From Candidatus Enterousia merdequi (lineage in GTDB: Bacteria; Pseudomonadota; Alphaproteobacteria; Rs-D84): a stretch of DNA of 6,269 nt. The notes under the pieces were generated by a model that ran no database searches, was not told the origin of the DNA, and saw only the letters and a list, made by a program, of their open reading frames with translations. The DNA is taken from the NCBI GenBank assembly GCA_018065345.1, contig JAGHTM010000115.1, positions 1 through 6,269 of the forward strand, written 5' to 3'. A program made the position numbers and the translations under genes. This document shows positions 1 through 6,269 of the stretch, one piece after another; position 1 is the first letter of the stretch; every line of letters begins with the position of its first letter.

Positions 1-2081
1 CTTTCTGAATATTCATCATATACCCGATAATAATTTTCTTTTGCTTGTTGTAATGCAGCATTTGCTATGTTTTGACGAATTGTATTTGATAATTTTGGAA
101 AACGAACTTTATTATCCTTGAACATATCTGTTACACCATCAACATGACGACCAGATATACAATATTGAACAAAATTATCTTGCTCTACAGAATCTATGAC
201 CCGATTTATATCGGCCTGTAATTGATTTAATTCACTTTTAATACGGTCTTTTTCTAATTCTGTAATTTCAACATCTTGTTCTTTGTCTAAAGCTTTTATA
301 TAAGTATCAACATCAATTAAACCATCGTTTGTAATTTCTATACTTTCCCATTTGATAACACCAGTAATAACACCAGCAAACGGCAATACTAGACCCAATT
401 CTTCAGTTTTTGCATTTTTATTTCGGCCCAACTCATAATCTGAAATCTGGTCAACACTTCCACGACAATCAAACCATTTGAAACCTTTGGTTGAATCTGC
501 TGAAGTTGTCGAATATTGGCAAACTTGATATCCCAAAGATTGTGCGCCTATTTTATTACCAAGCGCATATTGCGCACAAGACGTTGTATCACCACAAACT
601 TTTGTCATAGCAGAATCTACTGCGGCCTCACAAGTAGCCAACATTTCATTATCAATATTCAATATCAAGCCTTCAACCATTTGAGCGACTTCATCATAAA
701 CTAAATCGCCTTTGACTTTTTCTTCGCCATAAACTTTTTGGCAACCCGGCAATTTATCATAAGGGCACATACGCATAATTATATTTGTGTCCAAACCAAT
801 ACATTGTGAATAATCAGAGCCACATCTGTCTTCACTTTGCATACATTCTTTCATTTCTGTTGTGCAAGAATCAACACGCATAGCAGATAACTTTGCCAAA
901 ATGCTTGACCACAAAGTTGAATTTTCTGGATTATCATATGTGCCGCCAGTAGCCGCAAGACATGGTTCCAGTTCAACTTTGCAAAAAGATTTGACCATTT
1001 CTGGACGTGTTAAACACGCATCATAAGAAGTATTCCCGTCTATGTTTTCTTTACAAGCATTCACAAAACAATCAGATACTTTGTCCAAACAAGAATTTCT
1101 TATATTTTGTTCTGCCTTGGATTCTGCAATTTTAATTTGTATTCCAGAATTTCTTAAAAAAGCACCCCATACATCGTCTTTGACTTTCACACAATTATTC
1201 AACACATGTTCACAGATTAACTTTTTAGATTCCAACATATCCATTGTTGATTTAGCAATTATTATTGAAGAGTTTTCACCAGTTATAGCAACAGTATTTT
1301 TTACACCACCATAAATACTTTCTTTGCCCACAGTATCAACACAACCAGTAAAATCATTTCCACATTCTGCGGTTGTTTGCATACATTTTGTAAATTCAAT
1401 CGTACATTCACCAAGATCGTATTTATTCGTTTCTTGATATTTTTCTAAAGCCGCATCACGAACAGATTTTTCTGCTGCTGCCAAAGTTGCACGACCTGCA
1501 CGTCCCCTGTCTTTCAAAGCGTTTTCAAAAGCAGCACAATCAGATTTAACTTTTTGAGCGTATATATTTTTAATCAAAGTTAATTGTGATTTACATTCTG
1601 GAAGTTTTTCTGCACAAATTTGATGCATTTCGCTACGTAATTTATCACCGATAGAATCTTCTGTCACTTCCAAACCATCATCGTCGTCATCATCATCTTC
1701 ATCATCTTCTATTCCAGATTGTGCGAACATTTCATTGACAGCATCACCAGATTTTATTTTATCAACAGTATCTGTTGCTAAATCCATAGATGCTTTTACA
1801 TCTTTTTCAATTTGTTTTAATTGAATGTTCAAATCTTTGATTTGATTACTGCATTGGCAACGTCCACCAGAATCATTATCAATAATACATCCTGCATCCA
1901 TACACGCATCATATTTTGTCTGACAATCCGAAGATGTTGCAGTTGATTCAGATACTTTCTTACCAACATTTACAACATTTTGTTTTGCTGCCGCACGTGC
2001 CACAGTTCTTTGCGCAGAAAAAGCAGGCATTACAAAAACTAATGCGAATACAACAGATAAAAATTTATATATTTGTTTCAT
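1..2081 (-). CDS. Cysteine-rich exported protein A, paralogue of B and C (3' end beyond the window)
   Basis: The frame is open from ATG at 2081 to the left edge: 693 residues and no stop codon, so the C-terminus is missing. This is the only reasonable start, because an in-frame TAG lies four codons upstream (2091-2093) with no start codon between. Residues 1-23 form a signal peptide: basic MKQIYK, a hydrophobic core, and predicted cleavage at AFSA|Q. There are 32 cysteines: C53, C60, C65, C75, C77 near the N-terminus; C226/233/240/247 and C406/413/420/427 in two heptad-spaced blocks; C331/338/343 and C356/367/374 between them; the last visible is C641 in CISGRHVDG. An acidic tract lies at 125-135. 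Each of the 32 has a counterpart in B in the same order. ATG follows B's stop after one base and has no good Shine-Dalgarno, which implies translational coupling. I do not recognise the family. Export and disulfide bonding are inferences from the signal peptide and the cysteine pattern. Confidence 0.9.
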   Translation of the reverse strand, partial: MKQIYKFLSVVFALVFVMPAFSAQRTVARAAAKQNVVNVGKKVSESTATSSDCQTKYDACMDAGCIIDNDSGGRCQCSNQIKDLNIQLKQIEKDVKASMDLATDTVDKIKSGDAVNEMFAQSGIEDDEDDDDDDDGLEVTEDSIGDKLRSEMHQICAEKLPECKSQLTLIKNIYAQKVKSDCAAFENALKDRGRAGRATLAAAEKSVRDAALEKYQETNKYDLGECTIEFTKCMQTTAECGNDFTGCVDTVGKESIYGGVKNTVAITGENSSIIIAKSTMDMLESKKLICEHVLNNCVKVKDDVWGAFLRNSGIQIKIAESKAEQNIRNSCLDKVSDCFVNACKENIDGNTSYDACLTRPEMVKSFCKVELEPCLAATGGTYDNPENSTLWSSILAKLSAMRVDSCTTEMKECMQSEDRCGSDYSQCIGLDTNIIMRMCPYDKLPGCQKVYGEEKVKGDLVYDEVAQMVEGLILNIDNEMLATCEAAVDSAMTKVCGDTTSCAQYALGNKIGAQSLGYQVCQYSTTSADSTKGFKWFDCRGSVDQISDYELGRNKNAKTEELGLVLPFAGVITGVIKWESIEITNDGLIDVDTYIKALDKEQDVEITELEKDRIKSELNQLQADINRVIDSVEQDNFVQYCISGRHVDGVTDMFKDNKVRFPKLSNTIRQNIANAALQQAKENYYRVYDEYSE
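801..866 (-). repeat. Four-cysteine heptad block, copy 2 of A
   Basis: A residues 406-427: C406, C413, C420, C427, preceded by LAKLSAMRVD, identical to B, and followed by IGLD. Confidence 0.75.
960..1091 (-). repeat. Middle cysteine motif of A
   Basis: A residues 331-374: C331, C338, C343, then DACLTRPE with C356, and C367-x6-C374 in FCKVELEPC. It is the counterpart of B 353-399 and C 4-50, with a shorter loop between C343 and C356. Confidence 0.72.
1341..1406 (-). repeat. Four-cysteine heptad block, copy 1 of A
   Basis: A residues 226-247: C226, C233, C240, C247, all seven apart, with CGNDF between the last two. Counterpart of B 251-272. Confidence 0.73.
1677..1709 (-). repeat. GAT/GAC trinucleotide tract encoding an acidic run in A
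   Basis: A residues 125-135 read EDDEDDDDDDD, encoded almost only by GAT with two GAC and two GAA codons. It is a short trinucleotide microsatellite in the linker between the N-terminal motif and C156. B has an acidic but less regular segment at the same place (residues 148-161, bases 4153-4194). Slippage here would change length by whole codons. Confidence 0.8.
1851..1925 (-). repeat. N-terminal cysteine motif of A
   Basis: A residues 53-77, C-x6-C-x4-C then SGGRCQCSN, with the same cysteine spacing as B residues 50-74. Confidence 0.72.
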
Positions 2082-2085
2082 TTTA
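2079..2085 (-). promoter_or_regulatory. B stop / A start junction (TAA-A-ATG)
   Basis: The stop codon of B (2085-2083) and the start codon of A (2081-2079) are separated by one base. The 20 nt upstream contain only a weak GAAG-like element. This arrangement is typical of translational coupling by reinitiation, so A probably depends on B being translated. No terminator or promoter is visible near the junction. Confidence 0.8.
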
Positions 2086-4635
2086 ATATTCTACTTCTGA
2101 ACATGTTTCTGTTTCATCTTTCCAATTTTTACAATGATTAGATTTTAAAGTTTTGCACTCTTGAGTTCTTACACACTTTGTACAAATCATTTTATCTAAA
2201 CTGAAAGTTGTAGTGACATGTATTTTATAATTCCACATAGATTCAGATGACCAACCAACAAGTTTTCCATCATTTCCATGGTCGCTTACTACTTTCTTTG
2301 TAGCCGAAGCGGTTTTACCACTTCCCTTCTTCTTCATTGAAGCGACAAAATCATCAGTATTAAAGTTAGCACGTTCACCTAAATCCATACATTTTTTACG
2401 TGCAATATCTTGTTCATCTAAATGCGCATTTTCTTTTTCAACTTCCGCATAACGTCTATCCAATTTAGCATTAGTATCAAAATATTCATCCATTATTTCT
2501 TCATTCTTTTTATTGTAATTATTTTGTACTGTTAAAAGAGCACCGTGAATAATTTGTGCACGAACCGATTGTGTTAAATTTGGAAACATTTGATTTTGTC
2601 CTTTGCCAATAACTTGCTGAAAACCATTATCACTTGTTAAACCATCCACCTGACGTCCTGTCATACAATATTGCACCTTTGGATCAGATTCAATCATAGC
2701 GATTGTATTTTTAATAGCATTACTAAGTGACCCTACTTCTGTTCTTATTTTATCTTTGACTTTAGGATCAACATTATATTCTTTACCTAAACTTTCTAAA
2801 TAATCATCTCCCGAAGTTATTCCAGCATAATCAGGTAATATATCTATGTATTCCCAAAAAATTTGTCCGGTAACGACACCAAAAAATCTGTGTATATCAT
2901 TTTTAGTCTTGGACAAATCAGAATTACGCACAGTTTTACCTAATTCTGTATCCATAATTTGTGAAATATCTTGTTTACAATTAACATATTCTCCGTTAAC
3001 ACGTTCACAATATTTTATTTCCAAAGTTCTTTCACCAACTTTATCTCTGACAATAAAATCATTACAATTTTCTTCATTACCACAATATTTTAACATTGCA
3101 TCACTAACAGCTTTTTGACACGCATCATAAAGATTATTTGACACTCCTAACATTAAACCTTGGGACAATCTTGCCAATGTGTCTTCCACAGTCTCTTTAT
3201 TTCCATCATATTCTTTATAACACGCAGTCAATTTATCTTGTGGACAAACATCAACAATATCATAATAATCAAGTCCAATACATTGAGATAAATCTTCACC
3301 ACATCTATCTTTGTCTTGGATACAAGATTTAAATTCATTTGTGCATGCATCAACTCGCATTGCAGATAACTTTGCCAAAACCCCCTGCCACAATACAGAC
3401 TTCAAAGGTTCTTCATACGAACCACCAGTTGCATTCAAACAAGGATCTAATTCAATTTTACAAAAAGATTTATAATTTTCAGGTCTGGACAAACACATAT
3501 CATAAGAGCCATCTTCGTCATTTACATCAAAATGTTCACGACAAGATTTAGCAAAACATTCAGAAATATTTCCAATACAACTTGTCCGTAAATTATGTTC
3601 TGAATTTGATTCTGCTTGTTTAATAGCAAACACATTATCTTTCAAGAAAGTATTCCAGACATTATCTCTGACTTTTTCACAATTATCTAAAACATGATCA
3701 CATAAAACTTTCTTTGACAACAAAGTATCCATTGTTGACGCATAAATTGCCGTAGAAGTTAAATCGCCTTCAATTAAAACTGTTGATTGGGTTAAATTAT
3801 TATTTCCAGCAAGTCCAACACAACCAACAAAATCGTCACCACAACCACCTGTTGTTTTCATACAATCTCTAAATTCAATAGCACATTGACCAAGGTCATA
3901 TTTATTTTCATTATTAAATTCTTCCAAAGCAGCACTTCGCACAGCTTTTTGTGCATCTGATAATTTTGCAAAAACTTCTGTATCTTTTTGTTTAATAGCA
4001 TTTTCAAAAGCAGCACAATCAGATTTGATTTTTTGTGCATACATCATTTGAAACATTTCTGAAATATCTTTTGCTTTACATTTTGCTGGAGTTTGTTCCA
4101 AACACATTTTATCAGCTTCGATATACAATTCGTCACCATGTTTATTTGAAACATCATCCGTATCAACAAATTCTTCTTCATCGTCTTCTGGCTCTTGGGT
4201 CATAAACATAGCATCCCAATCTGCGCGCGACACACCAGTACTTTGAGAAACAGTTGGCTGTTTGGTTTTTGCTTTTTCTATATCAGACATAATGTCGTTT
4301 TCAACCTTGCCAAGTTTAACAAAATCAGCCCCATATTGTGCCATAGATTCTGCCTGTTCATCTTTGGCAAGCAATTCATCAAATTGTTTTGATAATTCAA
4401 TATGTTTATTACTGCATTGACAACGCCCACCAGAAACATTATCAACGACACAAAAAGCATCCATACAAGAAAAATAAGAATCACTACATTCGCTATCAAC
4501 CAAAGAATTTGTCCCAGCTTCCGTGATTTTAGTTCCACCAAAGACATCTTGTTGCTTACCAGATTTAGAAGCAGCATACAATCCAGATTGAAACACCAAA
4601 GCCAGCATTAAAAATACAATGACTTTTTTATGCAT
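2083..4635 (-). CDS. Cysteine-rich exported protein B, complete, 850 aa
   Basis: This is the one complete gene. ATG at 4635 has AGGAG 9 nt upstream, and an in-frame TAG just before it excludes a longer form. Residues 1-21 are a signal peptide (MHKK, hydrophobic core, cleavage near LYA|A). Order of features: N-terminal motif C50-x6-C57-x4-C62 then GGRCQCS (C72, C74); a helical, charged stretch with an acidic segment at 148-161; C178, C186, C207; four-cysteine block C251/258/265/272; C312, C319; second motif C353-x6-C360-x4-C365; C381, C392, C399; second four-cysteine block C431/438/445/452; C464, C472; C506, C518, C524; C543, C553; CMTGRQVDG at 657-665; a charged, coiled-coil-like helix around 705-750; a Lys/Gly/Ser-rich linker at 768-782; and a tail with C818, C821, C827, C835, C845. 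Total 38 cysteines. No catalytic, haem or membrane-anchor motif is visible. A structural or surface role stabilised by disulfides is the likeliest inference; Cu(I) or Zn binding is the main alternative. Family not recognised. Confidence 0.95.
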   Translation of the reverse strand: MHKKVIVFLMLALVFQSGLYAASKSGKQQDVFGGTKITEAGTNSLVDSECSDSYFSCMDAFCVVDNVSGGRCQCSNKHIELSKQFDELLAKDEQAESMAQYGADFVKLGKVENDIMSDIEKAKTKQPTVSQSTGVSRADWDAMFMTQEPEDDEEEFVDTDDVSNKHGDELYIEADKMCLEQTPAKCKAKDISEMFQMMYAQKIKSDCAAFENAIKQKDTEVFAKLSDAQKAVRSAALEEFNNENKYDLGQCAIEFRDCMKTTGGCGDDFVGCVGLAGNNNLTQSTVLIEGDLTSTAIYASTMDTLLSKKVLCDHVLDNCEKVRDNVWNTFLKDNVFAIKQAESNSEHNLRTSCIGNISECFAKSCREHFDVNDEDGSYDMCLSRPENYKSFCKIELDPCLNATGGSYEEPLKSVLWQGVLAKLSAMRVDACTNEFKSCIQDKDRCGEDLSQCIGLDYYDIVDVCPQDKLTACYKEYDGNKETVEDTLARLSQGLMLGVSNNLYDACQKAVSDAMLKYCGNEENCNDFIVRDKVGERTLEIKYCERVNGEYVNCKQDISQIMDTELGKTVRNSDLSKTKNDIHRFFGVVTGQIFWEYIDILPDYAGITSGDDYLESLGKEYNVDPKVKDKIRTEVGSLSNAIKNTIAMIESDPKVQYCMTGRQVDGLTSDNGFQQVIGKGQNQMFPNLTQSVRAQIIHGALLTVQNNYNKKNEEIMDEYFDTNAKLDRRYAEVEKENAHLDEQDIARKKCMDLGERANFNTDDFVASMKKKGSGKTASATKKVVSDHGNDGKLVGWSSESMWNYKIHVTTTFSLDKMICTKCVRTQECKTLKSNHCKNWKDETETCSEVEY
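3280..3345 (-). repeat. Four-cysteine heptad block, copy 2 of B
   Basis: B residues 431-452, C-x6-C-x6-C-x6-C, preceded by the conserved LAKLSAMRVDA and followed by IGLD and then C-x7-C (464, 472). Copy 2 is the version found in all three genes. Confidence 0.78.
3439..3579 (-). repeat. Middle cysteine motif of B (second C-x6-C-x4-C, then CLSRP and C-x6-C)
   Basis: B residues 353-399: C353, C360, C365, then DMCLSRPE with C381, then C392-x6-C399 in FCKIELDPC. It repeats the spacing of the N-terminal motif and matches A 331-374 and C 4-50. Confidence 0.75.
3820..3885 (-). repeat. Four-cysteine heptad block, copy 1 of B
   Basis: B residues 251-272 follow C-x6-C-x6-C-x6-C with CG-x-D before the last cysteine and CVGL after. 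Aligned with copy 2 (residues 431-455), 10 of 25 positions are identical without gaps, including E-F three residues after the first cysteine and the CG-x-D step, which supports an internal duplication. Confidence 0.75.
4414..4488 (-). repeat. N-terminal cysteine motif of B (C-x6-C-x4-C ... CxC)
   Basis: B residues 50-74. The same C-x6-C-x4-C spacing returns at residues 353-365. The segment after it (DN, one variable residue, SGGRCQCSN) is nearly identical in A, making this one of the best conserved parts of the pair. It lies just after the signal peptide. Confidence 0.75.
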
Positions 4636-4640
4636 AAAAA

Positions 4641-4649
4641 CTCTCTCCT
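4641..4649 (-). promoter_or_regulatory. Strong Shine-Dalgarno of gene B
   Basis: AGGAGAGAG (4649-4641, minus strand) precedes ATG at 4635, with 9 nt between the AGGAG core and the start codon. It fixes the start of B and contrasts with gene A, which lacks such a site. Confidence 0.85.
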
Positions 4650-4662
4650 ATGTACCATGAAT

Positions 4663-4692
4663 ATTATATCACAAAATATGCATATATCACAA
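4663..4692 (-). promoter_or_regulatory. Sigma-70-type promoter of the B-A unit
   Basis: On the minus strand, a consensus -10 TATAAT (4668-4663) is preceded by TGA, which makes an extended -10 (TGATATAAT, 4671-4663). A -35-like TTGTGA lies at 4692-4687 with an 18-bp spacer. The expected start of transcription is near 4656, which leaves a leader of only about 20 nt before ATG at 4635. The position just downstream of C's terminator fits a new transcription unit. The element match is seen in the sequence; promoter activity is inferred. Confidence 0.75.
4665..4692. repeat. 10-bp direct repeat around a palindrome inside the promoter
   Basis: TTGTGATATA (minus strand) occurs exactly twice, at 4692-4683 and 4674-4665, with an 18-bp period. 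The first copy contains the -35 hexamer and the second runs into the -10. Between them lies the perfect 10-bp palindrome ATATGCATAT (4676-4685). It could be an operator, but in such AT-rich DNA it may be chance. Confidence 0.45.
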
Positions 4693-4710
4693 TAAAAAAT
4701 ATTATATTTG

Positions 4711-4740
4711 AAAAAACCGCTGGATTTAAATTCCAGCGGT
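4711..4740 (-). terminator. Rho-independent terminator of gene C
   Basis: A perfect 9-bp stem (4716-4724 pairing with 4732-4740, arm ACCGCTGGA) encloses a 7-nt loop. On the minus strand it is followed at once by a run of T (4715-4711, six counting the last stem base). It begins 5 nt after the stop codon of C. There is no T-run on the plus-strand side, so it acts only in the direction of C. It separates C from the B-A unit. Confidence 0.92.
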
Positions 4741-4745
4741 CAACA

Positions 4746-6269
4746 TTAATTATAATTACCCAAGGTTGTTTGTTCTGCTTCTACAGCTGTTTCAGAAGCA
4801 CCACCCTTCACCATGGTCTCTCTTGTTACAACAGGCATACTTGCTGTTATAGTACTTTTACTTTGTTCATAGAACTTATACGACATACCACAACCATTAC
4901 GTCTGTATGTTGTTGTCACTATACTACATACACTTGTTGAAGAATCATATGTTGCAATAGTATCACTGTATTCTCTTCTACATCCATGAATATTAGGCGC
5001 ACCATGTCTTTCTTCTTTTTTCTTACATGCCGCCTCATTATATTGATGTTGTTTTTGTTGATCCATAGCAATAAGTGTCGTTAATCTATCATTTATCGTA
5101 TTGTTAACTTTTTCATAATCTTGTTCTATCACTTCAGCCGAAACAGTTTCAACAACACTCATCAAATTAGCCAAAGCCTCACTTGATATTTCTTCTCTAA
5201 CACTATCTAATAAATTAGGATATCTTCCTGTTTGATTTGCGCTAACTTTTGTGCTATTATCTGCATCTTCTGAAATACCTTGAATCTGTCGTCCTGTCAC
5301 ACAAAATTCAACTTTTGGATCTTTAGACAATTGGTTCATTTTGGTATCCACAGCTTGTTCCAACATTCTTACCACAGTTTTTATTTCTTCTATATTTTGT
5401 TTGTCGTCTGGAACAGAGAAATATTGAATTTCTGTTTCTGGTTTCGACATTTTTCTTTTTCCGTTTACTACCATTGCTCTCTGTAATACAGTTTCTTTGG
5501 AATAATCAACATCTATAAATGACATATCTGGCTTTCCAACAAGCGTAGCTTGAACAAAACCTTTTATAATATCATCCGTTTTATTAACGGCATATACATC
5601 AGGATAACAAATCAAATTATCACCCACTGTGGTACCACCTGTCGCATCGGAGCTTAAATTCTTGTCTTTGCAAATTCTCATCGACATCAAATCTTTGATA
5701 TTTCCTTCAGCAAATGAAATATTAGGACACATTTTTTCATCTCCACAAGTAGATTCCATTGCTTTTTTAACAGAATTTTGACAAATTTCGAGCATATTAT
5801 TATCAATATTCAAAGCAATCGTTTGGGCAAATTCCATTAAATTTTTTCTTACTGTTTCTAGATTATATTCATCTTGACATGCTAATAATTTTTCTTCTGG
5901 ACACAATTTTACAATGTCGTCTGTTGTTAATCCCAAACATCCAGAATAATCTGAACCACACGCTTCCTCTGCTGTTAAACATTCTTTTAATTCTTTTGTA
6001 CATGCATTAACTTGCATAACTTTTAATCGAGCCTTAACACCTTTCCATAAAATATTGTCAGTAGCCCCTTTGTTTCTCATTATTGTTTCTGCTGTATCAG
6101 ATGTATTAAAAGCTTTTAAACATGGATCAAGTTTAACTTTACACAAACCAGCAACCATTGAAGGATCTGATAAACACAAATCAAAATCATTACCATCTTG
6201 TTCTGGATCAAATTTTGCACCACACGCATCTTTAAAACAGTCTGCAACATCTGTTAAACAATTGGTTCT
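4746..6269 (-). CDS. Cysteine-rich exported protein C, paralogue of A and B (5' end beyond the window)
   Basis: The frame is open from the right edge to TAA at 4746-4748: 507 residues visible, start codon outside. A TTG at 6179 could be taken as a start, but it lies inside a conserved motif (DLCLSDPSM here, matching YDMCLSRPE in B), and homology to A and B continues upstream to the edge, so the true start is further right. Visible residues 4-50 match B 353-399, and C90/97/104/111 match B 431-452. C123/131, C163/175/181, C200/221 and CVTGRQIQG at 323-331 follow with the same spacing logic as in A and B. After the GR motif come a charged helix, CKKK at 415 and a Ser/Thr-rich tail with C430, C448 and C460 that hardly resembles B's tail. 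C is more diverged from A and B than they are from each other. It ends in a strong terminator, so it closes its own transcription unit. A signal peptide is expected but not visible here. Confidence 0.92.
   Translation of the reverse strand, partial: RTNCLTDVADCFKDACGAKFDPEQDGNDFDLCLSDPSMVAGLCKVKLDPCLKAFNTSDTAETIMRNKGATDNILWKGVKARLKVMQVNACTKELKECLTAEEACGSDYSGCLGLTTDDIVKLCPEEKLLACQDEYNLETVRKNLMEFAQTIALNIDNNMLEICQNSVKKAMESTCGDEKMCPNISFAEGNIKDLMSMRICKDKNLSSDATGGTTVGDNLICYPDVYAVNKTDDIIKGFVQATLVGKPDMSFIDVDYSKETVLQRAMVVNGKRKMSKPETEIQYFSVPDDKQNIEEIKTVVRMLEQAVDTKMNQLSKDPKVEFCVTGRQIQGISEDADNSTKVSANQTGRYPNLLDSVREEISSEALANLMSVVETVSAEVIEQDYEKVNNTINDRLTTLIAMDQQKQHQYNEAACKKKEERHGAPNIHGCRREYSDTIATYDSSTSVCSIVTTTYRRNGCGMSYKFYEQSKSTITASMPVVTRETMVKGGASETAVEAEQTTLGNYN
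5937..6002 (-). repeat. Four-cysteine heptad block of C
   Basis: C residues 90-111 (visible numbering): C90, C97, C104, C111 with CGSDYSGC at the end. It corresponds to copy 2 of A and B. Copy 1, if present, lies beyond the window. Confidence 0.75.
6120..6260 (-). repeat. Middle cysteine motif of C
   Basis: C residues 4-50 (visible numbering): C4-x6-C11-x4-C16, LCLSDP with C32, and C43-x6-C50 in LCKVKLDPC. It shows that the open frame continues as real protein to the right edge, upstream of the TTG at 6179. Confidence 0.75.

Noticed and set aside
1042..1314. Plus-strand 90-aa ORF opposite A
   Set aside because: Antisense to a region of A that matches B residue by residue; no ribosome binding site or recognisable domain.
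2165..2185. Haem attachment or zinc ribbon at CTKC in the tail of B
   Set aside because: No histidine follows CxxC as haem binding requires, and no second CxxC pair at zinc-ribbon spacing is present.
2846..3551. Three short plus-strand ORFs (2846-3118, 3138-3332, 3339-3551) as a possible antisense operon
   Set aside because: All lie opposite conserved parts of B and have no ribosome binding sites; their products look like reverse-strand shadows rich in Ser, Thr, His and Leu.
4414..4488. EGF-like domain at GGRCQCS near the N-terminus of B
   Set aside because: Only the CxC resembles EGF; the six-cysteine EGF spacing is absent and the first three cysteines follow C-x6-C-x4-C.
4278..4577. Minus-strand 99-aa ORF inside B in another frame
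   Set aside because: Hydrophobic Leu-rich product is a frame-shadow of B, whose own frame is supported by homology to A.
4650..4940. Plus-strand ORF of 96 aa over the C-B gap and 3' end of C
   Set aside because: Antisense to the conserved C frame, runs through its terminator, no Shine-Dalgarno, low-complexity Thr/Tyr/Cys-rich product.
4746..6179. Start of gene C at TTG 6179
   Set aside because: The TTG is a leucine inside the conserved DLCLSDP motif, and homology to A and B continues upstream to 6269.

Overview
The window is AT-rich bacterial DNA that is almost wholly coding. All the coding is on the minus strand. It holds three consecutive, homologous, unusually cysteine-rich genes, called here C (6269 to 4746, N-terminus outside the window), B (4635 to 2083, complete, 850 aa) and A (2081 to the left edge, 693 residues visible, C-terminus outside the window). 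The only non-coding stretch longer than 1 nt is the 110 bp between C and B. I see no RNA genes, mobile elements or CRISPR, and no credible plus-strand gene.

B and A begin with clear Sec-type signal peptides and carry no obvious later membrane segment, so they are most likely exported to the periplasm or cell surface, where cysteines can form disulfides. The three proteins share a fixed grid of cysteines. A and B match one for one at 32 positions, and C matches at all 18 of these that fall in its visible part. Many are spaced exactly seven residues apart (C-x6-C), including a four-cysteine block C-x6-C-x6-C-x6-C that occurs twice per full protein. I do not recognise this as a named family; no enzyme motif, haem motif (CxxCH) or known adhesin domain is visible.

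Regulation can be read from the C-B gap. A strong intrinsic terminator ends C, followed by a good sigma-70-type promoter with an extended -10 element, a leader of about 20 nt and a strong Shine-Dalgarno for B. A follows B after a single base and lacks its own good ribosome binding site, so B and A probably form one translationally coupled transcription unit.

The organism cannot be fixed from this. Sec signal peptides, a sigma-70 promoter, the standard code (TGG for Trp, no in-frame TGA) and low GC suggest a diderm, perhaps host-associated, bacterium. A low-GC alphaproteobacterium is my guess, with low confidence. The noteworthy content is the tandem family of large disulfide-grid exported proteins with divergent C-terminal tails.
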